Made by a program: the position numbers and the translations under genes. A stretch of DNA of 64,000 bases from Saccharopolyspora_C sp047200635 (GTDB lineage: Bacteria > Actinomycetota > Actinomycetes > Mycobacteriales > Pseudonocardiaceae): the NCBI RefSeq assembly GCF_047200635.1, contig NZ_JBJZOI010000012.1, positions 1-64,000 of the forward strand, given 5' to 3'. Under the pieces are notes generated by a model. The model made no database searches. It was not told the origin of the DNA and saw only the letters and a program-made list of their open reading frames with translations. This document shows positions 1 to 7,670 of the stretch, piece after piece (positions within the stretch are counted from its first letter, which is position 1; the number at the start of each line of letters is the position of its first letter).

Positions 1-27
1 ACCGCGAGTTGTGGTGGGGTTGTTTTT

Positions 28-61
28 GGGGGGGGGGGGGGGGGCCCCCCCCCCCCCCCCC
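28..61. other. G17/C17 homopolymer palindrome at the window edge
   Basis: Seventeen G are followed directly by seventeen C, after a T5 run. This is a perfect 34-nt palindrome of a kind seen nowhere else in the window. It lies inside an open reading frame and would encode only Gly and Pro. It is most likely a sequencing or contig-end artefact rather than biology, so nothing to its left should be trusted as the true upstream sequence of the next gene. Confidence 0.8.
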
Positions 62-1056
62 GCAACTCCGACACCGAGTTCGGCACCCGGTTGCTCAGCG
101 ACGGCAAGTACCTCACCGCCACCGGGCACCGAGTGCTGGAGAGCTGGCGCTCGGACCTGGTGCGCACCCAGCAGTACGGGATCATGCCGGCGCTGAAGAA
201 CGCCGGGAACAACCTGCGCCGCCCGGACTGCTCCTACCCCTCGACGGCGGTGGGCGACGCGCGCATCGCGGTGATCGAGGACTGCCCCGGCGACCCGACG
301 GACCGGCTGACCGTGATCAAGACGAAGCCGGAGGACGACGAGGAGCCCGAGGAGGTGGGCACCACCGTCCTCAACGCTTCGGACGCCACCGCCGTCGCCG
401 TCACCCCAGATCTGGCGGCGGTCTACCTCCGGGATCGCGGAGCCCTCGTGGTCTACACGAACGCCACCGGCGGGGTGCGGGCCGACTACCCGGTGCCCGC
501 GGACGGCGGCGCCGTCCCGCCCGGCGGAGTCGAGTCGCTCTCCCCGGACCGGACCTGGTCGGTGCGGCTGGGGCCGGTCGCGGGCCCGGAGCGGCCGCGC
601 GCCGCCCGGGCGATCTCGGGCGCGCTCTCCCGCTTCGACGCCTCGATCACCGAGCAGCGGGTGTTCGCCGAGCTCTCCGGTCCGGCCTCGGGCAGGCCGC
701 TGGCGGTGCTCGACGACGAGCAGTACCGGCAGGTCGAGAACGAGCTCGACGACGCGCCGGGGGTGCTGTCCGAAGGCCTGCTGTACTGGCACACCGGCAC
801 CAGGACGGTGGCCCTGGATGCCACCACCTTCGCTCCGCGCTGGACGGTCCCGGACGCGCTCGGAGCGGGCGCGGAGTTCGGCGGGCAGCTGCTGGTCCCG
901 GTGCCGGGCGGGATCGCCGTGCTGGACCGGGTCACCGGTGCGCGGCAGCGGGTGATCCCGGTGGACCGCGGTCGCTGGCGCGGGCCGGTCGCGATCGACA
1001 CCGCGGGCAGCACGCTGCTGGAGCAGCGCGGACCGGACCTGGTCGGCCTGGGCTGA
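61..1056 (+). CDS. PQQ-like beta-propeller protein, 5'-truncated
   Basis: The open frame runs in from the homopolymer tract and ends at TGA 1054-1056, leaving 331 visible residues. There is no convincing start codon: TTG at 91 lies inside a continuing frame (RNSDTEFGTR is read before it), so the N-terminus is lost. The sequence has repeated short beta-type blocks with WxV/GxxLYW motifs (for example LLYWHTGTRTVALD and LDRVTGARQRVIPVD), as in PQQ/BamB-like propellers that probably act outside the membrane. The two Cys in an LRRPDCSYPS segment and an IEDCPGD segment could form a disulphide, which also fits an extracytoplasmic domain. The family is recognised only by its general pattern; the function is unknown. 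Confidence 0.6.
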   Translation, partial: RNSDTEFGTRLLSDGKYLTATGHRVLESWRSDLVRTQQYGIMPALKNAGNNLRRPDCSYPSTAVGDARIAVIEDCPGDPTDRLTVIKTKPEDDEEPEEVGTTVLNASDATAVAVTPDLAAVYLRDRGALVVYTNATGGVRADYPVPADGGAVPPGGVESLSPDRTWSVRLGPVAGPERPRAARAISGALSRFDASITEQRVFAELSGPASGRPLAVLDDEQYRQVENELDDAPGVLSEGLLYWHTGTRTVALDATTFAPRWTVPDALGAGAEFGGQLLVPVPGGIAVLDRVTGARQRVIPVDRGRWRGPVAIDTAGSTLLEQRGPDLVGLG

Positions 1057-1137
1057 CCGGCTGGCGGGCGTCGCCGGGCGCGCCGACGGGCCACGCGCCC
1101 CACCGACAGCGGGTTCACCGGCGAGCGAGGAGCGGGG

Positions 1138-1177
1138 CGGAACCTCAGCTGCCCGCCGGTGGCGGGGCGGCGTTCCG
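1138..1177. terminator. Hairpin between convergent genes
   Basis: The outer arms CGGAAC/GTTCCG enclose an inner CCCGCC-GGT-GGCGGG stem. The structure sits between two genes that end facing each other, so it could stop transcription from both sides. There is no T-run, as is usual in high-GC actinobacteria. Confidence 0.45.
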
Positions 1178-1221
1178 AGCCAGCGGTGCTCGTTCCCGCC
1201 CCGGCTGGTGCGGAACGCGGG

Positions 1222-1725
1222 TCAGAGCCACCACCAGAACCACAGGATCCCGAAGACGACCAGGAGCTGAGCCAGCAGCGCGGCGGCGCCGCGGCGGTCC
1301 CGGTTCCGCTCCGCGAACCGCTGCAGCACCAGCGCCAGCACCGAGCCGATCACGTGGGTGGTGGTCATGCCGATGCCCGGACCGGCCTGGCCTTGCTGGT
1401 CCGCCCAGATCTGCACCGCGATCAGGGCGAGCGACACGAGCAGCAGCCCGAGCGCGAGCGATCCCGTCAACCCCCGGAACCAGGTCCCGGCCCGGGTCCC
1501 CCGGCTGGTGGCGGCGCCCCGCCGCCCCGCCGGTGCCTCGTCCGGCTCCTCGCCGTCGTGCCAGCGCACCTGCTGCTGGCGCAGCGGGCGGGTCCGGAAC
1601 GGCACCGTGCCCGGTTGCTCCCCCGGGGAGAAGGAGCTCGCGCGCGGGGCGGGCGGCGCGTGCCGGTGCCGGCCACCGCGCTCTTCCTGAGCGGTGTCCT
1701 GCGGCCCTCGTCGGGGCATGTCCAT
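1222..1725 (-). CDS. Small membrane protein, unknown function
   Basis: 167 aa starting ATG-GAC-ATG at 1725. The first half is charged and disordered (Arg/Glu/Pro-rich). The second half has two hydrophobic segments: about 27 residues around GSLALGLLLVSLALIAV, and a C-terminal one ending FGILWFWWWL. A short Arg-rich stretch (QRFAERNRDRRG) lies between them, so this looks like a two-pass hairpin membrane protein with a cytoplasmic N-terminus. It begins 17 nt after the stop of the RecB-like gene and is probably co-transcribed with it. I do not recognise the family. Confidence 0.7.
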   Translation of the reverse strand: MDMPRRGPQDTAQEERGGRHRHAPPAPRASSFSPGEQPGTVPFRTRPLRQQQVRWHDGEEPDEAPAGRRGAATSRGTRAGTWFRGLTGSLALGLLLVSLALIAVQIWADQQGQAGPGIGMTTTHVIGSVLALVLQRFAERNRDRRGAAALLAQLLVVFGILWFWWWL

Positions 1726-1742
1726 GTCGTCCCTCTGGTCCC

Positions 1743-2585
1743 TCACTCGGCCAACCCGGCCCACGGCGCTTCGGCCGGGGCGGCCCGCTGCCCCTCGGGG
1801 CAGTGCGCGCGGAACTCGCACCACCCGCAGCGCGCGCCGGGCCGCGCGGGGAAGGTGCTGTCCCCGCCCGTCCCCTCCTCGAACGCATCGGAGGCGGTCC
1901 GGAGTTCCCCCGCCAGCTCCTCCGCCCGCCGCACGTGCCCGTCGAGGGAGTCCTCGGTGTGCTCCCAGCTCCCGACCCGGCCGGTGGGCAGGTGGTGCAG
2001 CTCGACCCGCCCGGTGCGGTCGCGCAGCGTCTTGCGCGCGGCGACCGCGTACAGGGCGAGCGCGCGCGAGTCGCGGGCGTCCTCGTCGGTGGGGGCGCGC
2101 CGCCCGGTCTTGTAGTCCACGATCACCAGCGCTCCGCCGCGCCGGTCGACGCGGTCCACCCGGCCTTCCGCGATGATCGTGCCCGCCGCGGCCGAGACCC
2201 AGCGCTCCACGGCGACCGGCTCCGCGGCGGGGTCGAGCCGCTCGACGTAGTCCGCGACCCACCGCTGCGCGCGCTCCCGGTGCTCGTCGGCCTGCCGGAG
2301 GTCGGCGAAGCCGTCGCTCTTCCAGCAGCGCCGGACCAGCAGCACCGCCTGCTCGGGGGTGCGCTCGGCCGCCGGCAGCTCGAAGAACGCCTTGAGCGCG
2401 TTGTGCACGACCGCCCCGAGGGTGGCGTTGGCGCGGGCGCCGGAGCGCGTCGGCGCGGGGCGGTCCAGGTAGGTCATCCGGAACTTGCGCGGGCACGCCT
2501 CCCACGTGGCGAGCTTCGCCGGGGTGACCCGGACCAGCTTGCCGGGGATGCCTTCGAGGCTGAGCTGTCCCTGCACCCGCTCCAC
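1743..2585 (-). CDS. RecB-family PD-(D/E)XK nuclease with iron-sulfur cysteines
   Basis: 280 aa. The nuclease core is visible as H61 (GAVVHNAL), D144 (GRVDRVD) and the D157-Y-K159 motif (VIVDYKTGR), matching the RecB/Cas4-like PD-(D/E)XK fold. Four cysteines are placed as in AddB/Cas4-type proteins that bind a 4Fe-4S cluster: C31 (EACPRKF) at the N-terminus and C253-x2-C256-x5-C262 at the C-terminus. There is no helicase domain, so it is a stand-alone nuclease. Similar single-domain RecB-like proteins are common in actinobacteria and are presumed to act in DNA repair, but the substrate is not known. It heads a two-gene unit with the membrane protein downstream. Confidence 0.85.
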   Translation of the reverse strand: MERVQGQLSLEGIPGKLVRVTPAKLATWEACPRKFRMTYLDRPAPTRSGARANATLGAVVHNALKAFFELPAAERTPEQAVLLVRRCWKSDGFADLRQADEHRERAQRWVADYVERLDPAAEPVAVERWVSAAAGTIIAEGRVDRVDRRGGALVIVDYKTGRRAPTDEDARDSRALALYAVAARKTLRDRTGRVELHHLPTGRVGSWEHTEDSLDGHVRRAEELAGELRTASDAFEEGTGGDSTFPARPGARCGWCEFRAHCPEGQRAAPAEAPWAGLAE

Positions 2586-2660
2586 CCTACGCAGGCGCGC
2601 GGTCGCGTCGCGTTTCCCCCTGCGACACCCCGGGAAAACCCCCCGACGGCGTCGTCGCGC

Positions 2661-3533
2661 TCAGTCCGAGGTGAGGACGGGGTGGCCGCTGCTGAGCTTG
2701 ATCAGGCGCTCCAGCGACTCGGGGGCCGTGGTCTCCTGGCCGATCCGGATGGTCTTGTTGGTGCCGTGGTAGTCGCTGCTGCCGGTCGGCACCAGGTCCA
2801 GCTCGGCCGAGAGCGCCCGCAGCTCCTCGCGGGTCGGCTCGTCGTGGTCCGGGTGGTCGACCTCGATGCCGGTGAGCCCGCTGCCCGCGAGCTCGCGCAC
2901 CACGTCGCGCCCGATCACCGGCCCGCGCGCCCGCGCGAAGGGGTGCGCGAGGACGGTGACCCCGCCCGCGTCCCGGATCATCTCGATCGCGCGCCGCACC
3001 GGGGTGTCGGTGCGCGGCAGGTAGTACCGGCCGCTGCTGCCGAGGTACCGGGCGAAGGCCTCGTCCACGCTCGTCACCAGCCCGGCGCGCACCAGCTGCC
3101 GCGCCAGGTGCGGACGCCCGCCCGGGGAGTCCGGCGGCAGGCCGGACATCAGCGCCTCCGGGTCGACCGGGAAGCCCTCCCCCGCCATCCGCTCGGCCAT
3201 CTGCCGCAACCGGTCGCGGCGCTCCGCGCGCAACCGGGACTGCTCGGCGACCAGCGCGGGCGAGGTCGGGTCGAAGAGGTAGGCGAGCAGGTGGACGGTG
3301 ATGGTCCGGCCCGCACCGTCCGCGCAGCTGCAGGACAGCTCGGCGCCGGGGAGGACGGAGATCGGGCGCGGCGCGGCGCGGACGGCCGCGGCGGCCTCGG
3401 CCCAGCCCGCCGTGGTGTCGTGATCGGTGATCGCGACGACGTCCAGCCCCGCGTCGAGCGCGGTGGCGACGAGCTCGGAGGGCGTGTCGGTGCCGTCGGA
3501 CTGGGTGGAGTGGGCGTGCAGGTCGATGCGCAA
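2661..3533 (-). CDS. PHP-domain phosphoesterase
   Basis: 290 aa. The start is TTG at 3533, chosen because GGAAAGG lies 7 nt upstream and the protein then begins LRIDLHAHST, the usual N-terminus of the family. PHP metal motifs are all present: HAHS near residue 6, TDHDT, a Glu in GAELSC, LAHPF, and the C-terminal SSDYHG. In this family (YciV/TrpH-like) the trinuclear metal site hydrolyses phosphoester bonds, such as 5'-3' exoribonuclease or 3',5'-nucleoside bisphosphate activity. The exact substrate here is not shown. The gene stands between the RecB-like gene and a strong hairpin terminator. Confidence 0.88.
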   Translation of the reverse strand: MRIDLHAHSTQSDGTDTPSELVATALDAGLDVVAITDHDTTAGWAEAAAAVRAAPRPISVLPGAELSCSCADGAGRTITVHLLAYLFDPTSPALVAEQSRLRAERRDRLRQMAERMAGEGFPVDPEALMSGLPPDSPGGRPHLARQLVRAGLVTSVDEAFARYLGSSGRYYLPRTDTPVRRAIEMIRDAGGVTVLAHPFARARGPVIGRDVVRELAGSGLTGIEVDHPDHDEPTREELRALSAELDLVPTGSSDYHGTNKTIRIGQETTAPESLERLIKLSSGHPVLTSD

Positions 3534-3661
3534 GCGTGGCCTTTCCGTTCGGAGCCCCCACCGGGACTGATCACGGCCGCGCGGCGGACCGCGGGGAGCC
3601 CTTCCCCCGCGCACCAGTCTCGCCGATGGTCCCGGGACCGCACGCACCAGCCCACCGACGA

Positions 3662-3698
3662 GAACCGGGGCCGCAGGAGAACCCTGCGACCCCGGTTC
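3662..3698 (-). terminator. Strong hairpin terminator
   Basis: Arms GAACCGGGG-C-CGCAGG and CCTGCG-A-CCCCGGTTC, with a 5-nt loop, form a 15-bp stem. It lies just past the stop codon of the PH-domain membrane gene on the minus strand and should separate it from the PHP gene. Confidence 0.75.
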
Positions 3699-3712
3699 AC
3701 GAGCGACCGGAC

Positions 3713-4282
3713 TCAGCTCGGAAGCTTGGCCTTCTTCTTGCCCACCGCGGCGCGCCTGGCCTTGAGCATGGAGAACCGCTCCTGCTGGGCCTTCTTCTCG
3801 CCGAAGACGAGGTAGGAGATCGCGTCCTCCACCTCGTCCGGGCTGGGCACGTACTCGATCCGGTTGAGCGCCTGGATCTGACCGGCCGACTCGACGACGA
3901 GCGTGCCGTAACCGAACATGCGTCCGGCCAGGGTCCGCTGGAAGGTGAGGTCGGTGACCTTGCCGATCGGCATCATGGCCACGTTGGTGGTGAAGATGCC
4001 CTCGGCGATCAGGAACCGCTTGTCGGTGACGACGATCCGCTCCACGTACCAGTCCAGAACCTGGTACGTGAACCGGATCAGCACGATCAGGCCCGCGTAC
4101 CAGAGCACGTTCTGCGGCAGGTTCCCGTCCTGCGGCAGCAGTTGGGACACCATGACCACGCCGACGAGCAGCCCGATCGCCTCGAACAACTCCCAGACCA
4201 GGCTGGCCCAATGTCTGCGGAGCCGGATGACCCGGCGTTCGGTGTCGAGCAGGTACTCGTCTGGATCCCTCGGCGCGAACAC
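3713..4282 (-). CDS. Membrane protein with bacterial PH domain (bPH2/DUF304)
   Basis: 189 aa from GTG 4282, with AAGGG about nine bases upstream. After about 28 basic residues there are two transmembrane helices (LFEAIGLLVGVVMVSQLL and LWYAGLIVLIRFTYQVL). A domain with the bacterial pleckstrin-like signature follows (VVTDKRFLIAEGIFTTNVAMMPIGKVTDLTF, given here only as a guide to residues 85-115). The last 25 residues are Lys/Arg-rich. This layout is typical of DUF304/YdbS-like proteins of unknown role at the inner membrane. Confidence 0.82.
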   Translation of the reverse strand: MFAPRDPDEYLLDTERRVIRLRRHWASLVWELFEAIGLLVGVVMVSQLLPQDGNLPQNVLWYAGLIVLIRFTYQVLDWYVERIVVTDKRFLIAEGIFTTNVAMMPIGKVTDLTFQRTLAGRMFGYGTLVVESAGQIQALNRIEYVPSPDEVEDAISYLVFGEKKAQQERFSMLKARRAAVGKKKAKLPS

Positions 4283-4303
4283 GTCAACCGCCCTTCGGCG
4301 CTG

Positions 4304-4465
4304 CTACACGAAGATGTTCTGCATGAAGGTGATGACCGCCTGCGCAGCCCCTTCCAGGCTGGCCAGGATGTTGTTCACCAGGTCACCGGCCTGCTGTGGG
4401 GCGGAGAAGAGGAAGAAGAGGAGGAACGCGACCCCGGCCCAGGTCAGGATCTTCTTAAGGTTCAC
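4304..4465 (-). CDS. Small single-pass membrane protein
   Basis: 53 aa if GTG 4465 is used (VNLKKILTWAGVAF...). An in-frame ATG at 4492 would add nine residues, but the Lys-Lys-hydrophobic beginning looks natural for a short exported or membrane peptide. One hydrophobic helix (ILTWAGVAFLLFFLFSAP) is followed by an amphipathic C-terminus. It precedes the PH-domain gene by 21 nt and probably shares its transcript. Function unknown; small proteins of this shape recur in Streptomyces and relatives. Confidence 0.65.
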   Translation of the reverse strand: MNLKKILTWAGVAFLLFFLFSAPQQAGDLVNNILASLEGAAQAVITFMQNIFV

Positions 4466-4492
4466 TGCGATACACCCCGTCCGAAATGCCAT

Positions 4493-5194
4493 TGAACACG
4501 CTGGCGCCTGCCGATCTGTTGTACCGCACTCGGCGGCTGTAGGGCAGCATTGTCCCGCACTTGGGTCAGTCCCCAGCCGAACCGTCCGGAACGACTACCC
4601 TGCGTGAACACGATCTTAACCAACGGCCCAGCGATCCGGTCAGCCGGCGTGGCCCGATCAGCTGTCGGCAACGGGTCGTGACTGGCGAAACGGGAACCCG
4701 GGGTCCGGGCAGGACGGCCCGAGGTGCCCGACACGCCGATGCGACTTCGTACTACCGATCGATCGGCGGTACGAGACGACCCGGTGGAGCAGATCGAGAC
4801 TCTCCGTGATCACCGCCCGCCCTCCCCGTCGACGCCGGGAGCTGCCCGCGCGAGCATCCGCCAGCCGGGCGATTGGTCGGTGCAGCCCAGTGACGTGGTG
4901 CTTTTCCCCGCCGGCGGGGACTCCGGCGCGCGGCGGACCCGGCCTGCGACCTTGACCACACCCGGAACCGGGACCGACCCCACCGCGAGCCCCCGAGCTC
5001 GGGTTCTCCGGCGCGCGGGCACCCGCTCGGCGCGTTCGCCCGCAGGGGAATCGGGCCAACCAGACGCAGCGGACTTTCTACGTCTTCCGGACAACGATGC
5101 GCGAACCACCCGCGCAGGTCGCGGGCCGGGCTGACCCGTTCCGCCGTGCGTCATCACACGCGGCACCGGCGCCGACCGGGCGGCGGCGGGCGGG
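4493..5194. other. Intergenic stretch without a convincing gene
   Basis: About 700 bases separate the small membrane gene from the corA leader. Open frames here (for example plus strand 4724-5134) have mixed third-base composition, no Shine-Dalgarno and no recognisable motif, so I call none. A GATCGATCGG palindrome-like patch lies near 4757. The two flanking genes are divergent, so their promoters should lie here. Confidence 0.5.
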
Positions 5195-5222
5195 TATCGT
5201 CAACGGCTGGCCGGTGCCGGCC
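5195..5222 (+). promoter_or_regulatory. Candidate corA promoter and 5' leader hairpin
   Basis: TATCGT at 5195-5200 fits the actinobacterial -10 consensus TAnnnT. About nine bases downstream is a perfect 14-nt dyad (GGCCGG-TG-CCGGCC, 5209-5222), which would sit at the very 5' end of a leader of roughly 240 nt. No good -35 was found. Confidence 0.4.
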
Positions 5223-5264
5223 ACTCGCCGCGATGGCGACACGGGCAGAAGGAGGTGAGGGATC

Positions 5265-5336
5265 GTGAGCAGCAGTGCGGAGAGCGCCCTGCCGAGCAGT
5301 ACCAACCGCATCCCCGCCCGGAAGGCCCGCGACTAG
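5265..5336 (+). CDS. 23-codon leader ORF before corA
   Basis: GTG 5265 follows a near-perfect Shine-Dalgarno (AAGGAGGTGA, 5249-5258) with good spacing, and the frame stops at TAG 5334. The peptide is VSSSAESALPSSTNRIPARK followed by ARD: Ser-rich, then basic, with no transmembrane helix. The SD is the strongest in this neighbourhood, and the next gene is corA 108 nt downstream in the same frame phase. A leader peptide controlling corA, like CorL in Salmonella, is an inference. It could also be a free-standing small protein. Confidence 0.5.
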   Translation: MSSSAESALPSSTNRIPARKARD

Positions 5337-5444
5337 GCGGACTCCAGGCGCCGACCTCCGGGTCCAGCCGCGCCGGCGGGGATGCGCGATCCACGTGTTC
5401 GAGATCGCTCCGATCCGATTCCCTCCCCGCCCTTGGAGGTCGCC

Positions 5445-6524
5445 GTGCCCAGCCTTCCCTCGCTCGGACTGCGCAACCGCGCCGCTCGTGGCATCGCCCG
5501 CGCGGTCGCCGCACCGACCCCCTCCCCCGCCTACGTGATCGACTGCGGCGTCTACGTCGACGGCGTCCGCCTGCCGGGCACCTGGTCGCACTCCGCCGCG
5601 ATCGAGGAGGTCCGCGCGCGCGGCACCGGTTTCGTCTGGATCGGGCTGCACGAGCCGGACGAGGGTCAGCTCAACGTGCTGGCCGAGACCTTCGGGCTGC
5701 ACGAGCTCGCGGTGGAGGACGCGGTGCACGCCCACCAGCGCCCGAAGCTGGAGCGCTACGACGACACGCTGTTCATGGTGCTCAAGACGGTCCGCTACAT
5801 CGCCAACGAGAAGCTCACCGCGAACAGCGAGATCGTCGAGAGCGGCGAGCTGATGGCCTTCGTCGGACGCGAGTTCGTGATCACGGTGCGGCACGGCAGG
5901 CACGCCAGCCTCGGCCAGGTGCGGGCCCAGCTGGAGCTGGACCCGGAGCAGCTGCGCCTCGGCCCCGCCGCGGTGCTGCACGGCATCGCCGACCACGTCG
6001 TCGACACGTACCTGGAGGTCACCGAGGCCATCCAGGACGACATCGACGAGATGGAGGCGGCGGTGTTCGCCCCGCGCACCAGGCTCGAGGCGGAGCAGAT
6101 CTACCTGATGAAGCGGGAAGTCCTGGAGCTGCGCCGAGCGGTGATGCCGCTGGCGAAGCCGCTGCAACGGCTCTCCGAGGGGTACACGCCGCTGGTGCCG
6201 GAGGAGGTGCGCTCCTACTTCCGCAACGTCGAGGACCACCTCACCACCGTCTCGGAGCGGGTCGCCTCCTTCGACGAGCTGCTGACCACGCTGGTCGACG
6301 CGACCCTCGCCAAGATCACGCTCCAGCAGAACACCGACATGCGCAAGATCTCCGCGTGGGTCGCGATCGTGTCCACCCCGACCATGATCGCCGGGATCTA
6401 CGGGATGAACTTCGACGTGATGCCGGAACTCGGCTGGAAGTTCGGCTATCCCGCCACGCTGCTGGTGATGCTGGGCGCCTGCGTGACGCTGTTCAAGATC
6501 TTCCGGCGGAACAAGTGGCTGTGA
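5445..6524 (+). CDS. corA: CorA magnesium/cobalt transporter
   Basis: 359 aa. GTG 5445 is chosen because TTGGAGGT lies 4-5 nt upstream; an in-frame ATG at 5382 has no such site. The long cytoplasmic N-terminal domain is followed by two C-terminal helices (ISAWVAIVSTPTMIAGIYG and YPATLLVMLGACVTLF). The diagnostic Gly-Met-Asn motif is at residues 320-322, after the first helix, and the protein ends in a basic RRNKWL tail. CorA forms a pentameric channel for Mg2+ (and Co2+) uptake, gated by cytoplasmic Mg2+. The leader ORF upstream suggests control at the mRNA level. Confidence 0.95.
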   Translation: MPSLPSLGLRNRAARGIARAVAAPTPSPAYVIDCGVYVDGVRLPGTWSHSAAIEEVRARGTGFVWIGLHEPDEGQLNVLAETFGLHELAVEDAVHAHQRPKLERYDDTLFMVLKTVRYIANEKLTANSEIVESGELMAFVGREFVITVRHGRHASLGQVRAQLELDPEQLRLGPAAVLHGIADHVVDTYLEVTEAIQDDIDEMEAAVFAPRTRLEAEQIYLMKREVLELRRAVMPLAKPLQRLSEGYTPLVPEEVRSYFRNVEDHLTTVSERVASFDELLTTLVDATLAKITLQQNTDMRKISAWVAIVSTPTMIAGIYGMNFDVMPELGWKFGYPATLLVMLGACVTLFKIFRRNKWL

Positions 6525-6661
6525 TCGCGCGCCGTAACGGAATCGACCGTTCGAGCGATGGTGTTCGCGGAGGCTCGACCGCCGCGCGCAGCTCGCGCGG
6601 TCGCCGCACCACCGCCACCGTGCTGATCCCGGTGCGCGATGCGAGGAGCGAGGAGGTGGCC

Positions 6662-6844
6662 ATGCCGATCGTCCGGTTCGACCGACCCGCGATGGGGCAC
6701 CGGGTGCACGCCCGCCGCAGGCCACCGCTGACCAGATCGGGGAACGCGGAGCCAGGGCGAAGTCCCGTGCCGCGCCGGGTCCGAAAACCCGGCGCGATGT
6801 GGGCCGCGCCGCTCGACCGCTCGCGGGAGCGCACCTCGCGCTGA
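6662..6844 (+). CDS. Possible 60-aa basic small protein
   Basis: ATG 6662 follows a very good ribosome site (GAGGAGGTGGCC), and the frame is open for 60 codons with about a fifth Arg residues and no hydrophobic helix. Against it, a perfect terminator-like hairpin (6771-6796) lies inside the frame and there is no recognisable family. The SD is the main support; the reading could be spurious. Confidence 0.28.
   Translation: MPIVRFDRPAMGHRVHARRRPPLTRSGNAEPGRSPVPRRVRKPGAMWAAPLDRSRERTSR
6771..6796 (+). terminator. Hairpin downstream of corA
   Basis: CGCGCCGGGT and ACCCGGCGCG form a perfect 10-bp stem with a CCGAAA loop. It could end the corA transcript about 250 nt after its stop codon, or lie inside the small ORF at 6662. 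Confidence 0.55.
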
Positions 6845-6929
6845 TCCGCGCCCGGCGGCCGCGCCGACCCCACATCGTGAGACGACAGCTCGTCCTGCAC
6901 CTGATCTCACGCTGCCGGGAGGCACCGCC

Positions 6930-7025
6930 ATGACCCGTCTCGCCACGAACAAGATCGCCGTCCTCGCCACCCTGCTCATGGGGTGGATCCTGACGCTGTT
7001 CATCATCATCGCGCAGCAGTCCTGA
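6930..7025 (+). CDS. 31-aa single-helix membrane peptide
   Basis: ATG 6930 follows GGGAGG with 7-nt spacing and reads MTRLATNKIAVLATLLMGWI followed by LTLFIIIAQQS. It has a short polar/basic head, one strong transmembrane helix and a three-residue polar tail. A good terminator hairpin follows at once (7058-7090), so the gene looks like a complete monocistronic unit despite its size. Function unknown; a regulatory membrane microprotein is plausible. Confidence 0.7.
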   Translation: MTRLATNKIAVLATLLMGWILTLFIIIAQQS

Positions 7026-7057
7026 CACCATCCTCAATGGACTGATCGGTTCTCGAT

Positions 7058-7090
7058 CGGGTGATCCGCGCCGCCTGCGCGGCTCACCCG
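7058..7090 (+). terminator. Terminator hairpin after the 31-aa peptide gene
   Basis: Fourteen-base arms (CGGGTGATCCGCGC and GCGCGGCTCACCCG, one mismatch) enclose a 5-nt loop, 33 nt past the stop codon. Confidence 0.7.
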
Positions 7091-7174
7091 TTCCGCCGGT
7101 TCCCGGCTCGGCGGCCGGAAATCCGGGTTAGAACTGTCCGCACCTGAGACCCGACTCGTCGAGGAGTGGTGCGG

Positions 7175-7666
7175 ATGTCCGCCCTGTCCCGTCCCGCGTC
7201 CAGCAGGCCGCTCCTGCTGAGCGCGGTGCTCGCCGCGGCGCTCGCCGCGCCGTCCACGCAGGCGGCTCCGCCCGCCGGCGGCACGGCCGAGATCGTCGAC
7301 CGCACCAACGCGGCCCGCGCCGAGTCGGGCTGCGGTCCGCTGGCGCCGGTGCCCGAGCTGGACCGCTCCGCGCAGGCGCACGCCGCCGACATGGCGACGA
7401 ACGACTTCTTCGCGCACTCCGACGCCACCTCCCCCGCGAGGAGCGGCGGCGCCGGGCCCCCGGTACCGCTCCCCGAGGGCCGGGCGGGCGAGAACATCGC
7501 CGCGGGCAACGCCACCGCCGCCGAGACCTTCGACCAGTGGATGACCAGCCCCGAGCACCGGGCGAACATCCAGAACTGCGGCTTCACCGGTATCGGCGTG
7601 GGCCACGCCTTCGATCCGCGCAGCACCTACGGGCACTACTGGGTCCAGGAGTTCTCCGGGCCGTGA
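7175..7666 (+). CDS. Secreted CAP/SCP-domain protein (YkwD-like)
   Basis: 163 aa. ATG 7175 is preceded by GAGGAG at 8 nt. A signal peptide is clear: basic start, then LLLSAVLAAALAAPSTQA, with cleavage near residue 30-33. The mature domain shows the CAP order: NAARAESGCGPL helix, LDRSAQAHAADMA, FAHSD, GENIAAG, and WMTSPEHRANIQNCGFTGIGVG, with the two His (in AHSD and SPEH) of the CAP cavity. The two Cys (SGCGPL and QNCGF) are placed for a disulphide. Secreted by Sec. Bacterial members are linked to the cell envelope, but their activity is poorly known. Confidence 0.88.
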   Translation: MSALSRPASSRPLLLSAVLAAALAAPSTQAAPPAGGTAEIVDRTNAARAESGCGPLAPVPELDRSAQAHAADMATNDFFAHSDATSPARSGGAGPPVPLPEGRAGENIAAGNATAAETFDQWMTSPEHRANIQNCGFTGIGVGHAFDPRSTYGHYWVQEFSGP

Positions 7667-7670
7667 TCCC

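Noticed and set aside
9..3815. 1268-codon plus-strand open frame
   Set aside because: It runs through the homopolymer tract and across several well-identified minus-strand genes (RecB-like, PHP). Its translation is low-complexity Arg/Pro/Gly, so it is a GC shadow.
4724..5134. 136-codon frame in the gap before corA
   Set aside because: GTG start without SD, mixed third-base GC, no motif, no homologue recognised.
7144..7149. Single CTGAGA before the CAP-protein gene
   Set aside because: Only one copy, no 11-bp partner; not enough for a regulator site.
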